64,000 bases of DNA, taken from contig NZ_BMFT01000001.1 of the NCBI RefSeq assembly GCF_014639155.1, positions 682,001 to 746,000 of the forward strand, read 5' to 3'. The notes below the pieces were generated by a model, which had not been told where the DNA came from, ran no database searches, and saw only the letters and a program-made list of their open reading frames with translations. The position numbers and the translations under genes were made by a program. This stretch comes from Paenibacillus segetis. Its GTDB lineage: Bacteria; Bacillota; Bacilli; Paenibacillales; Paenibacillaceae. Every line of letters starts with the position of its first letter. The stretch's first letter is position 1. Positions 41,876 through 51,005 of the stretch are shown piece after piece.

Positions 41876-42775
41876 ATGGATACACACAAAAAGGCGGGCC
41901 GACGACCTGTCAAACCGTATGAGAATAACCGTGCACGGATGTTAATATCTTGTCCTGATGGACCTGGTATTGTAGCAGCAGTGTCACATTTTCTGCATCT
42001 TCATGGTGCGAATATCGTACAATCGGACCAGTATACGATGGATCCTGAAGGCGGTATGTTCTTCATGAGAATAGAATTTGATATGGAGAATCTTGAAGAC
42101 AAGCTGGTCTCACTGAAAGAGGATTTTCTCGTTATTGCCGATAAATTTCAAATGAAGTGGGATATTCATCAATTGAGCTACAAGAAGAAGCTCGCCATTT
42201 TCGTATCCAAGGAAGACCATTGTTTGGTTGAGCTTCTGTGGCAATGGCAAGCAGGTGATTTGGATGCCGAAATTTCGATGGTCGTCAGTAATCATCCCGA
42301 TATGAAGGAATATGTAGAATCCTTTGGGATTCCATATCATCATATCCCGGTTACTGCCGATACGAAGGCAGAAGCGGAGCAAAGACAGCTTGATCTTGTA
42401 AATGGTCAGGTTGATCTCATTGTCCTGGCTAGATATATGCAGATTGTATCTCCGGCTCTGATTGAACCGTATCGCAACCGGATTATCAATATCCATCACT
42501 CTTTCCTTCCTGCGTTTGTAGGTGGCAAACCCTATGCTCAAGCGTATGAGCGCGGCGTTAAAATTATCGGCGCAACCGCTCACTATGTGACTGAACAGCT
42601 GGACGGAGGACCAATTATTGAGCAAGACGTTCAACGTGTAAGTCATCGGGATAATGTTAACGAGTTGAAACGGATTGGTCGAACGATTGAGCGGGTTGTA
42701 CTAGCTCGGGCAGTTAAATGGCATATCGAGGACCGTATTCTTGTTCACCAGAATAAAACGGTTGTTTTTAATTAA
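41876..42775 (+). CDS. purU: Formyltetrahydrofolate deformylase
   Basis: The 299-residue protein has an N-terminal ACT domain (ISCPDGPGIVAAVSHFLHLHGANIV) and a C-terminal formyltransferase-like catalytic domain. The latter contains KKLAIFVSKEDHCLVELL, HIPVTADTKAEAE, VLARYMQIVSP and INIHHSFLPAFVGGKPYAQAYERGVKIIGAT. The Asn-His-Asp triad is visible in INIHHSFLPAF and EQLDGGPIIEQD. It hydrolyses 10-formyl-THF to formate and THF, balancing one-carbon units. ATG 41876 is chosen over the earlier in-frame start because AAGGAG lies just upstream. Confidence 0.93.
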   Translation: MDTHKKAGRRPVKPYENNRARMLISCPDGPGIVAAVSHFLHLHGANIVQSDQYTMDPEGGMFFMRIEFDMENLEDKLVSLKEDFLVIADKFQMKWDIHQLSYKKKLAIFVSKEDHCLVELLWQWQAGDLDAEISMVVSNHPDMKEYVESFGIPYHHIPVTADTKAEAEQRQLDLVNGQVDLIVLARYMQIVSPALIEPYRNRIINIHHSFLPAFVGGKPYAQAYERGVKIIGATAHYVTEQLDGGPIIEQDVQRVSHRDNVNELKRIGRTIERVVLARAVKWHIEDRILVHQNKTVVFN

Positions 42776-42793
42776 ATTGAAGCTATGAAAAAT

Positions 42794-42838
42794 ACCGTCA
42801 CAGCAAGGTTTTTTATCCTGCTGGGCGGTTTTTTTTTA
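42794..42838 (+). terminator. Terminator after purU
   Basis: CCGTCACAGCAAGG pairs imperfectly with CCTGCTGGGCGG, followed by nine T residues. Confidence 0.8.
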
Positions 42839-42938
42839 ATAGCATATTGAAGGGCATATTGTCATTATTCGTAACTTTATAGAGCTGAGTGCGTTATAGT
42901 TGAAAAAGTTCCTTTTATTTCAGAGAGGGGAGAATCAT

Positions 42939-45314
42939 TTGTTTCTTCAAGTACAACGAAAGATAACACGTATGTCACTTTGGTTAACCATCATGGTGGC
43001 GCTTGTATGTATGTTGCCACAATCGGTTCATGCGGCTGATCCAGCTATTAAAATTCAGAAAAGCGAAATAGGTTATGGAGGGCATGTCAAACTAGGTGAG
43101 TGGAGTCCACTTACCATAACGTTGACAAGTGATGTCGATGTCTCTGGCGAAATTGTTGTCCAGACTGAATATCCATTCATTAATGGTAGTGGCTCCTATG
43201 TAAAGAAGGTAGATTTACCTGCTGGGACATCGAAAAAGGTGACACTAGGGATACCAGGCAATTTATTTCATGAAAGAAATAACTCTATTCGTTTCTATGA
43301 AGGATCTGCTGAGTCCGGTAAGTACATTCCATTTAAAGCAGGTCAGTCTTATATACAATCGACGGATACAGGAAGTACTCTAATCGGAGTGTTAGCGGCA
43401 GATCCGGATAGTGTAAACTTCTTGCAAACCTTGAATGCAAAGGGTTTGAATCTTTCGATCATTCCGCTTACGGGAGAGCAAATTCCAGAAGATGCAACCT
43501 TATTGAATACTTTGGATGTCATCTTTATAAATGATTTTGCAACAGACAGCTTAAGTTCAAAGCAGATTGAGGCCATTCATTCTTGGGTGGCTAATGGGGG
43601 GGCATTAGTATTAGCAGGAGGGTCGGGCTATCCTAAGGCAGTTCAGGGATTAGAAGATTTGTCTCCTGTCGAATACATAGGTCAAACTGACGTTACCTCA
43701 TTACCAGAACTGGTGAAGCTAGGAGGTAAGCCGTTACCTTTAGAATCGCCTTTCCCAGTATCTTTGGGTAAGCCTAAAGCTGGTGCTGAAGTCGTACTTG
43801 AATTTGGAGAAAATCCGTTATTTGCTTCTTGGACCGTAGGAAAAGGGGAAGTCCATTATGCAGCTTATGATGTTGCGATGGAACCTTTGAACTCTTGGAG
43901 TGGACATGGTGACGTTTGGAGCAGTGAGCTAAGCACAAAATTTGCTATTACATCTACTAGTAATCAAGGAAGATATGGTAGCCAAAGTGGCTTCATGTCG
44001 GGAATGGATTATATACTGGATTATTTCCCATCATTAACGCTTCCCCCATTCTCTTTACTGGTATGGCTGCTTCTCGCTTATGCAGTTCTGGTTGCACCTA
44101 TTTTGTATTACGTGCTCAAGAAATTAGATAAGAGAGAGTGGGCCTGGCTGCTCATACCGCTAATTGCAGTGATTGCAAGTGGAGGCATTTATGTAGCGGG
44201 AACATCAGGCAAATCATCGACGCTTACGCATACTTTAAATATTATGGAGCTTGATGGACAAGGACATGCCGATCGAACGACGGCCTCAGCTCTTTTTGTA
44301 CCGCGCGGCGGGGATTATAAATTAGAATTTGCTGCAGGTAATCATCTGATCGTAAAGCGTGAGGATGGTCTTATCTCCGGGGGACAGGCAGGAGGCGCTG
44401 ATAGGCAGTACATCAGAGTACAGGATGAAGCTACCACGGTCAAGTTGAAGGATATGACTCATCGTTCGATAGCTAAATTATGGACGGATGTAACAGAAAC
44501 AAGGGAGTTCGGCAAGATCAAAGTGGAAGTTGCGTATGACGATCAGGGGAGTCCCGTGGGGACGGTAACAAATGAAACAACAACTGATTTAAGCAATGCT
44601 GCGATAATCTTAGGTGGCAAAGTATTCACGCTTGGAGATCTACCGAAGAATAAGAGCATATCGATTCCTGCTACTGCAAATTCACTTGTTTATGGGGATT
44701 ATGGTTCCATGCTGTTTCCGTATAGTAACTACGGTAATGACGACGAGTGGGAACGAGAAAGAGGGATTTTAAATAATTATTATAGCCGCTCCAATTCCTC
44801 AGTAAATAATGCAGTAGTTGCTTGGAGTAAAGAAGAACTGAGCGACTATAAAGTAGATGGCAAAAAAGTGTCGTCTGAAAACCTGAATATGTGGGTTCAA
44901 TCTGTCTCTCCGAAGTATGAGGCGAACGGTAAGGTGAATATCCCTTTTGGTCTTATCGGTGGTAAGATTAGCAGCGCAAAAGCGGGACAAGCGATGATGG
45001 AAGGACCGGGAATAATTCAAATGTCCGATGGTGAGGTTGTCTTTGACTATAACTTATCTAAGACCGATAACATTGACTATTCTTATCTAGCTATCAAGCA
45101 AGGAGATAATAACCCTAACTATAAGGCTGAGATATGGAACAACATGAGCGCGGAATGGGAAGAGTTGGATTGGAAGAGCGGTCAAGTGGAATTCACTGAA
45201 AATCTTAAATCCTACATCAAAGAAAATAGAAGCATACAAATTCGTTTGACAACAACCGACTGGGCTAACTTTGCTTTGCCGGAAATCTCTCTGAAAGGAG
45301 TGGTTAGCCGATGA
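42939..45314 (+). CDS. Secreted/membrane protein, first gene of the MoxR-ABC operon
   Basis: I use the TTG at 42939, with GGGGAG six bases upstream, instead of the TTG at 42900. A signal peptide with MSLWLTIMVALVCMLPQSVHAAD is followed by a beta-rich ectodomain (IKIQKSEIGYGGHVKLGEWSPL) and a flavodoxin/GATase-like fold (LNTLDVIFINDFA, HSWVANGGALVLAGG). Two membrane helices follow near residues 365-415 (SLLVWLLLAYAVLVAPILYYVL, WLLIPLIAVIASGGIYVAG). The C-terminal 380 residues are extracellular with aromatic and Asn-rich strands. No function is recognised. It overlaps the ABC ATPase gene by four bases, a translationally coupled start. Confidence 0.7.
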   Translation: MFLQVQRKITRMSLWLTIMVALVCMLPQSVHAADPAIKIQKSEIGYGGHVKLGEWSPLTITLTSDVDVSGEIVVQTEYPFINGSGSYVKKVDLPAGTSKKVTLGIPGNLFHERNNSIRFYEGSAESGKYIPFKAGQSYIQSTDTGSTLIGVLAADPDSVNFLQTLNAKGLNLSIIPLTGEQIPEDATLLNTLDVIFINDFATDSLSSKQIEAIHSWVANGGALVLAGGSGYPKAVQGLEDLSPVEYIGQTDVTSLPELVKLGGKPLPLESPFPVSLGKPKAGAEVVLEFGENPLFASWTVGKGEVHYAAYDVAMEPLNSWSGHGDVWSSELSTKFAITSTSNQGRYGSQSGFMSGMDYILDYFPSLTLPPFSLLVWLLLAYAVLVAPILYYVLKKLDKREWAWLLIPLIAVIASGGIYVAGTSGKSSTLTHTLNIMELDGQGHADRTTASALFVPRGGDYKLEFAAGNHLIVKREDGLISGGQAGGADRQYIRVQDEATTVKLKDMTHRSIAKLWTDVTETREFGKIKVEVAYDDQGSPVGTVTNETTTDLSNAAIILGGKVFTLGDLPKNKSISIPATANSLVYGDYGSMLFPYSNYGNDDEWERERGILNNYYSRSNSSVNNAVVAWSKEELSDYKVDGKKVSSENLNMWVQSVSPKYEANGKVNIPFGLIGGKISSAKAGQAMMEGPGIIQMSDGEVVFDYNLSKTDNIDYSYLAIKQGDNNPNYKAEIWNNMSAEWEELDWKSGQVEFTENLKSYIKENRSIQIRLTTTDWANFALPEISLKGVVSR

Positions 45315-46249
45315 TTGAGATCAAGAACTTAACGAAAACCTATGGCAGCTTTGAGGCATTAAAATCGGTTAATATCTCTATTGATAAGGGGACGGTATTT
45401 GGCTTTGTTGGTCCCAATGGCGCAGGTAAATCGACGACGATGTCGATTCTGGCAACATTACTTCTGCCAACCTCCGGTAGCGCAAGCGTCAACGGATTTG
45501 ATGTGACACAGCATCCTCATGAGGTACGGAAAAGAATCGGTTATATGCCCGATTTCTTCGGCGTTTACGATCATTTTAAGACTACGGAGTATTTGCATTT
45601 CTACGGCGCGAGTTATGGCATTCCTAGGGCTGAACGTGACAAGCTTATTCCTCAACTCCTGGAGTTAGTTAATCTAAGCGATAAAAAAGAGGCTTATGTA
45701 GACAGTTTATCTAGGGGGATGAAGCAGCGCCTTTGTCTTGCACGTTGTCTGGTTCATGATCCAGATGTGCTTATTTTGGACGAACCTGCTTCGGGTCTAG
45801 ATCCTCGGGCGAGAATTGAAATGCGGGAAATCTTGAAGGAACTGAAGCTGATGGGTAAAACCATCATTATTTCTTCGCATATCTTACCTGAATTGGCGGA
45901 AATGGTTGATGAGATTGGAGTAATCGAGCACGGGGCAATGGTAGCCCAGGGTAAGGTTGCCGATATTCAAAATAGTCTTCGCGTTAAGCGTGTATTGCAT
46001 ATCAGGGTACTTGAGCGATCGGAGGAGCTAGCCGTGCAACTACGAGATGAGGCTTATGTCAGCCAAGTGCTAAGTGATGCTAACGGCGTACATGCGCACT
46101 TCAGCGGTGGAGATGCCGAACAGTCTCAGCTCTTAGGTAGAATTATGGATTTAGGTTATCAGGTCGTGTCCTTTAATGAGGCGCAGAGCAATCTGGAGGA
46201 TGTATTCTTGGAAATTACGAAAGGAGGGGCGTCCAATGAATTGGCGTAG
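45311..46249 (+). CDS. ABC transporter ATP-binding protein (ABC-2/CcmA type)
   Basis: The 312-residue ATPase has Walker A GPNGAGKST (about residue 37-45), the Q-loop IGYMPDFFGVYDHFK, the signature LSRGMKQRLCLARCLVHDP and Walker B VLILDEPASGLD. The C-terminal half holds a DUF4162-like region ending with LEDVFLEITKGG. Such ATPases pair with an ABC-2 permease in exporters of polysaccharide, lipid or peptide. Here the permease follows at once, its start overlapping the last 14 bases. Confidence 0.93.
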   Translation: MIEIKNLTKTYGSFEALKSVNISIDKGTVFGFVGPNGAGKSTTMSILATLLLPTSGSASVNGFDVTQHPHEVRKRIGYMPDFFGVYDHFKTTEYLHFYGASYGIPRAERDKLIPQLLELVNLSDKKEAYVDSLSRGMKQRLCLARCLVHDPDVLILDEPASGLDPRARIEMREILKELKLMGKTIIISSHILPELAEMVDEIGVIEHGAMVAQGKVADIQNSLRVKRVLHIRVLERSEELAVQLRDEAYVSQVLSDANGVHAHFSGGDAEQSQLLGRIMDLGYQVVSFNEAQSNLEDVFLEITKGGASNELA

Positions 46250-47162
46250 AAAATGGATCAATCCTGTGCTGAATAAAGAATTTGTACTGCGCATGCGGAC
46301 GCCTCGCTCAGCCTATTCAGTACTTGTATATGTACTAGTTATGGGACTACTTGGCATGGGCATCATCTATGTGATGACGTCGAATTCGAGTAGTACTATG
46401 GGACGAATTGATCCCAGCACGAGCCGTATGATGTTCTACGCGCTGAGCATAGCTCAGCTGGTTCTCATCGCATTTATGACACCGGCTCTAACGGCAGGCG
46501 TAATCAGTGGTGAACGCGAGAAGCAGACATTGAATATGCTGTTGACGACTCAACAGAGCTCGGCAACCATTATTTTGAGCAAGCTTGTGGCATCGCTTAG
46601 CTTTATGACCTTGGTCATTTTGGCTACATTACCTGTATACAGTATTGTATTTCTGTATGGTGGGGTCTCACCCAAGCAGCTCGTATCTGTCTTTTTATTC
46701 TATTTATTTGTAATGCTGCTCTTAGGTGCGCTTGGTGTTTTGTTCTCGACGATTTTCAAAAAAACGATGATATCGGTTATTATGACGTATGGCGTAGGCC
46801 TAGTTATTTTTCTAGCAACGGGGATCGGATATATTTTTGCAATGGGCATTACGCAAGCCAATAGGTATAGCACAAATGTGACTCCACCGAGTTACTCATG
46901 GGTTGGTTATCTACTTGGGCTTAATCCTGCAGGCGCTTTGATTAGTATCTTTGAGCCTTCCTTTTCAGACTCAGTCTTTCTCGTCAATAGCGGTAATGCA
47001 GGTGCACCGATCGAATTGTGGCAACAGTTTTTGTTGGTATACAGCGTGATCATCGTAATCGCTTTGTGGCTGGCTATCCGTTACATTCGCCCGGTCAGAA
47101 GAAGAGTAAAGGCGAGTCGAGACATGGCGCCTATTGGAACCATGGACAAGATAGACGACTAG
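46236..47162 (+). CDS. ABC-2 type transporter permease
   Basis: The ATG at 46236, after AAAGGAGGGG, gives 308 residues and six hydrophobic helices. The sequence NKEFVLRMRTPRSAYSVLVYVL opens the protein, followed by a loop with SGEREKQTLNMLLTTQQSS, the typical ABC-2 cytoplasmic segment. Helices then run to LLVYSVIIVIALWLAIRYIRPVRR. The family exports large or lipid-linked substrates. It is the partner of the preceding ATPase in the MoxR operon. Confidence 0.88.
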   Translation: MNWRRKWINPVLNKEFVLRMRTPRSAYSVLVYVLVMGLLGMGIIYVMTSNSSSTMGRIDPSTSRMMFYALSIAQLVLIAFMTPALTAGVISGEREKQTLNMLLTTQQSSATIILSKLVASLSFMTLVILATLPVYSIVFLYGGVSPKQLVSVFLFYLFVMLLLGALGVLFSTIFKKTMISVIMTYGVGLVIFLATGIGYIFAMGITQANRYSTNVTPPSYSWVGYLLGLNPAGALISIFEPSFSDSVFLVNSGNAGAPIELWQQFLLVYSVIIVIALWLAIRYIRPVRRRVKASRDMAPIGTMDKIDD

Positions 47163-47234
47163 ATCGATTGTGGCATAGGGCAAGAAGGCGACTAAGCATT
47201 ACATCGTGAATAATTGCGGGAAGGAGGTGGAAAC

Positions 47235-48950
47235 GTGGAGCAAATTTATACTCAAATCAATAAGGTTCGTCGGCGGTTGCGATGGTTCCATAGCATTGAT
47301 GGAGCAAGGTTTGGTCTTGCAGGAGGGGTAGTCATTGCTATTCTTTGGTTTGTTGCAGGAAGGCTGTGGCCTATTGATGGCGTACTGTGGTTTGCTATTG
47401 GAAGCTTCATTGTTACAACAATCGTTGGTTTATTATATGGACTACTGAAGCGGATTTCCTATATGGAGGCTGCTCGTATGATGGATGCTACGGAAGCTGG
47501 AGTGGAGCGACAGGATGCCATGACAACGTCACTAGCATTTGCAGACAGTGATATTCCTGCCGCTATTCTTCAACGGAATCAAGCTATTGAATATGGCGAG
47601 GTTTATATTCGCGATTTGAAGAATAAGCTTCCATTTCCATCTAAGCGCAAGCAATGGATTCCTCTTGCCGCTGGTCTTCTTGTAGCTATATTACTGGCCG
47701 TGCTGCCTAACCCGATGAATGATATTATTGCTCAGCACAAACAGGAACAACAATGGGTAGATACACAGAAGAAAGAGATAGAGCAGCTTACAAAGACGCT
47801 TGAGGAACGTAAACTAGAACCTTTGGTAACGGATCCTTTATCCCAAGAATTAAAGAATTTGAGAAGGGCTTTGGAGAAGAGTTCTGATCCAAGCGAAGCA
47901 CTTGAAAGTGTGGAGCAAACGATGAAGCAGCTCAAAGAAATGTCAGATAAGCTGGAATTGAAGCAACAGGAGCAGTCGCAGTGGCTTGACTCTTGGAAGT
48001 CTAATCCGGTATCCAAAGGACTAAGTGAGGCGCTGGAGCGGAAGGATGCGGAATCACTAGCAGAACAGATGAATACGCTGCGCAAAGACATGAATAGCAT
48101 GGCGAAGGAAGATCGCCAGTCGTTAGCCGATGATTTGAAACAACTAGCGGATACTGCACCCGCTGATGATCAAGATGCGCAGCGTTTGGTAGAAGCGTTG
48201 AAGAAAGCGGCGGAAGCGTTGAGTAAGGGACAACCATCTCAGATGGATCAAGCGCTTCAAACTTTAAATGACGCCTTGCAGCAAGCGGCAAGCAGTGCGA
48301 GTCGAAATTCGCAGCAAGCCGACAGTGCCGCAGCATTAGCCTCTGCTCTCGCCAAACAAGGCATGGGCTTGGCACAGGAGATGTCGGCATCAGGGCTTGC
48401 CGTTTCGAATACTTGGAGTATGGGTGGCAGTGCCGAAGAGTTAGCCTCTGGAAACAGCGTTGCTAGTGGTGAAGGATCGAATGGTGGAGCTGAAGGTGGA
48501 GAAAGTGGGGCTGGACAGGGAGTGGGCCAAGGTTCTGGGCAAGCCGCTGGTAGCGGAAGTGAATCTGGTTCCGGTAGTGGAAGCGGTTCTGGTTCTGGCT
48601 CTGGTAGTGGCAGTGGAACTGGGTCCGGTTCTGGTTCCGGTAGTGGCAGTGGTCAGGGAAATGGATCGGGCTCGGGGGCTGGATTAGGTTCAGGTGGACG
48701 TAGTTTAGTGAAGACACCTAGAACTTACAGTGGCAGTGGCAACGTTCAAAATGATGGAGGCCCTTCTAACGGAGGCAGTGTACAAAAGGGTGGCAATTCC
48801 CCCGTATTTGAAGGAACAAGCCGCCCATATGAAGAGGTATATAGCGATTATGCTGCGGAGGCCAAACGTTCTTTGGAACGCAATGAACTACCGCAAAGCA
48901 TGCAGAGTTTGGTCGAGAGTTATTTTACAGAGATTGACCCAGGGTCTTGA
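47235..48950 (+). CDS. Membrane protein with coiled coil and Gly-Ser repeat tail
   Basis: I use the GTG at 47235, six bases after AAGGAGGT, giving 571 residues. Two N-terminal helices (FGLAGGVVIAILWFVAGRL, LWFAIGSFIVTTIVGLLYGLL) precede a short cytoplasmic loop and a third helix IPLAAGLLVAILLAVLP near residue 140. A long Glu/Lys/Gln coiled coil follows (about 160-360). The Ser/Gly stretch around residues 400-490 is a near-perfect (GS)n repeat encoded by codon-mixed hexamers. The design resembles membrane-tethered scaffold proteins. The name and function are unknown. It sits before the MoxR gene in the same operon. Confidence 0.7.
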   Translation: MEQIYTQINKVRRRLRWFHSIDGARFGLAGGVVIAILWFVAGRLWPIDGVLWFAIGSFIVTTIVGLLYGLLKRISYMEAARMMDATEAGVERQDAMTTSLAFADSDIPAAILQRNQAIEYGEVYIRDLKNKLPFPSKRKQWIPLAAGLLVAILLAVLPNPMNDIIAQHKQEQQWVDTQKKEIEQLTKTLEERKLEPLVTDPLSQELKNLRRALEKSSDPSEALESVEQTMKQLKEMSDKLELKQQEQSQWLDSWKSNPVSKGLSEALERKDAESLAEQMNTLRKDMNSMAKEDRQSLADDLKQLADTAPADDQDAQRLVEALKKAAEALSKGQPSQMDQALQTLNDALQQAASSASRNSQQADSAAALASALAKQGMGLAQEMSASGLAVSNTWSMGGSAEELASGNSVASGEGSNGGAEGGESGAGQGVGQGSGQAAGSGSESGSGSGSGSGSGSGSGSGTGSGSGSGSGSGQGNGSGSGAGLGSGGRSLVKTPRTYSGSGNVQNDGGPSNGGSVQKGGNSPVFEGTSRPYEEVYSDYAAEAKRSLERNELPQSMQSLVESYFTEIDPGS

Positions 48951-48978
48951 GTTAGGATTCATGAGGAGGACATAGGAT

Positions 48979-49965
48979 ATGGAAGCAAAAGAGCAGATGG
49001 AGTACTGCAGAAATACAATATCTTTGGTGCGGGAGGAAATTGCCCGCGTCATCGTTGGACAACAGGAAGTTGTTGAACAGCTCTTGTGGTGTGTTTTTGC
49101 GGGTGGACATGCCTTATTAGAGGGGATACCTGGCTTGGGTAAGACAATGTTAGTTCGCACGATTGCCGATACGCTTGACCTTTCCTTCTCGCGCATTCAA
49201 TTTACACCCGATCTTATGCCAAGTGATATTACGGGCACGAATGTGATTCGATTTGGCCTGCAAGGTGCTGCTGATACCGTATTCCAGCCTGGACCAGTGT
49301 TCAGCAGTATTGTTCTTGCTGACGAGATTAACCGGGCTACACCAAAAACGCAAAGTGCTCTGCTCGAAGCGATGCAGGAACAGACGGTAACCGTTGCTGG
49401 TGAGACTAGGAAGCTACCGCAGCCCTTCTTTGTATTGGCAACTCAGAATCCGCTCGAGAATGAAGGGACGTATCCATTACCCGAAGCACAACTGGATCGA
49501 TTTTTGCTAAAAATTAATGTGACCTACCCTAGCCCAGAGGAATTGAAGGAAATTGTACGTCGTACAACGGCTGTAAATCTATTAACTGTTGAAAAGCTGG
49601 CTTCAGCACAAGAATTGCTAGATATACGGCAAGTGGCTAAAGAGGTTCTACTAGCTGATGATGTGCTAGATTATGGAGTTCGTTTGTTAATGATGACCCA
49701 TCCTGACGAGCCGTCTGCTCCAGAATCTATTCGTAAATATGTTGCTTTTGGATCAGGCCCGCGTGGTATCCAGTCCATAATCTCTGTGAGTAAAGTAAGG
49801 GCAATTTCGAAGGGGCGGATGCATGTATCGACAGGTGATATTGTTGCGGTAGCCATTCCTGCACTGCGTCATAGGTTGTTCCTTAATTTCGAAGGTCAGG
49901 CGATGGGGGTCTCTACCGACAGATTAATAGAGGATATAGTATCTGCGTTGGAGGGCTCAAGATGA
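48979..49965 (+). CDS. MoxR-family AAA+ ATPase
   Basis: The 328-residue protein is a canonical MoxR AAA+. It has Walker A LEGIPGLGKTMLVRTIA (about residue 46-62), RIQFTPDLMPSDITGTNVI, Walker B SIVLADEINRATPKTQSALLEAM, sensor 1 FFVLATQNPLENEGTYPLPEAQLDRF and the C-terminal lid SVSKVRAISKGR. MoxR proteins work as chaperones with neighbouring VWA proteins to mature or insert metal complexes or secreted proteins. It is followed at once by a DUF58 gene with a four-base overlap (ATGA), a signature of MoxR-Bat systems. Confidence 0.95.
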   Translation: MEAKEQMEYCRNTISLVREEIARVIVGQQEVVEQLLWCVFAGGHALLEGIPGLGKTMLVRTIADTLDLSFSRIQFTPDLMPSDITGTNVIRFGLQGAADTVFQPGPVFSSIVLADEINRATPKTQSALLEAMQEQTVTVAGETRKLPQPFFVLATQNPLENEGTYPLPEAQLDRFLLKINVTYPSPEELKEIVRRTTAVNLLTVEKLASAQELLDIRQVAKEVLLADDVLDYGVRLLMMTHPDEPSAPESIRKYVAFGSGPRGIQSIISVSKVRAISKGRMHVSTGDIVAVAIPALRHRLFLNFEGQAMGVSTDRLIEDIVSALEGSR

Positions 49966-50882
49966 CGGAACCACTGCTACCACCGTCACTTCTACCTCGC
50001 TTGGAACGGTTATCTATCGCTTCCAAACGAAGAGTCAAAGGAACTACGCAGGGGAAACGCCGTTCGGGCCGATTGGGAGCTTCGCTGGAATTTGCCGACT
50101 ATCGTGAGTATGCACCGGGAGACGACATCCGCCGTTTCGATTGGGGAGTATATGCCCGCACCGGACGGCCATTTGTTCGGCAATATTGGGATGAGCAAGA
50201 ACTATACGTCAATCTGTATGTAGATATCTCAGCATCCATGGATTTTGGTGGCGAGAAGAGTACCGGGGCACCCGCTACCGAGAATAAGCTTCTTTATGCT
50301 AAGTCATTAGCTGCTTCCGTAGGTTATATGGCTTTGGCTGGGTACGATCGGGTGCAGGCTTCACTGTTTGCTAGTGAAGTAGAGGGGAAATTACCGCCGA
50401 TTAGAGGGAAGGCTTCAGCCGCCAGGCTGTTTACATTTCTTCAAGATGCTGTTCCAAGGGGCTCGGGTGATTTGGCAAGTGCGTTACGACGCCCGCAATC
50501 TATTCCTAGACAACCTGGAATGACTTGGATTTTCTCTGATTTTTGGTTAGAAGGTGGCATTGAAACGCTGGGAGATATGTTATCCTTCCTGCTCGCTGCG
50601 GGTCAAGAAATTGTACTAGTTCAAGTATTGTCATCTGAGGAGCTAGGTCCCAAACTGAGTGGTGATTTGCGCCTACTAGATAGTGAGCTTGGAACAGGCA
50701 AGGAGATTGCACTGACAGGTAAAGTGCTGGAGAAGTATGGATATGCTTTGAAGCAATATAGAGAAGAGATTGCCCGCTTTTGCAGTGAGCGGGGTATACG
50801 CTATGTGTTGGCTCCAACTCATTTGCCACTTGAGAAGAGAATCTTCGAGACGCTGCGCGGTGCAGGCGTTGTTGGTTCATAA
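49962..50882 (+). CDS. DUF58 protein with a vWA-like domain
   Basis: The 306-residue protein has the DUF58 signature EFADYREYAPGDDIRRFDWGVYARTGRPFVRQY (about residue 44-76) and VDISASMDFGG, a MIDAS-like DxSxS site typical of von Willebrand A folds. A second acidic strand is TWIFSDFWLEGGI. DUF58 proteins usually lie next to MoxR and are its partners. It starts inside the last four bases of the MoxR gene. Confidence 0.92.
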   Translation: MTEPLLPPSLLPRLERLSIASKRRVKGTTQGKRRSGRLGASLEFADYREYAPGDDIRRFDWGVYARTGRPFVRQYWDEQELYVNLYVDISASMDFGGEKSTGAPATENKLLYAKSLAASVGYMALAGYDRVQASLFASEVEGKLPPIRGKASAARLFTFLQDAVPRGSGDLASALRRPQSIPRQPGMTWIFSDFWLEGGIETLGDMLSFLLAAGQEIVLVQVLSSEELGPKLSGDLRLLDSELGTGKEIALTGKVLEKYGYALKQYREEIARFCSERGIRYVLAPTHLPLEKRIFETLRGAGVVGS

Positions 50883-51005
50883 GTGGGGGACAGGATGGTA
50901 TTTACAAAGCCCACTTTCTGTTGCGTGAAGTAGTAGTTGCATTGTTTACACCTAAATTTGGAAAGTCATCAGATCTTTTGAATGAAACTTTTAGGAGGGG
51001 ACGTC

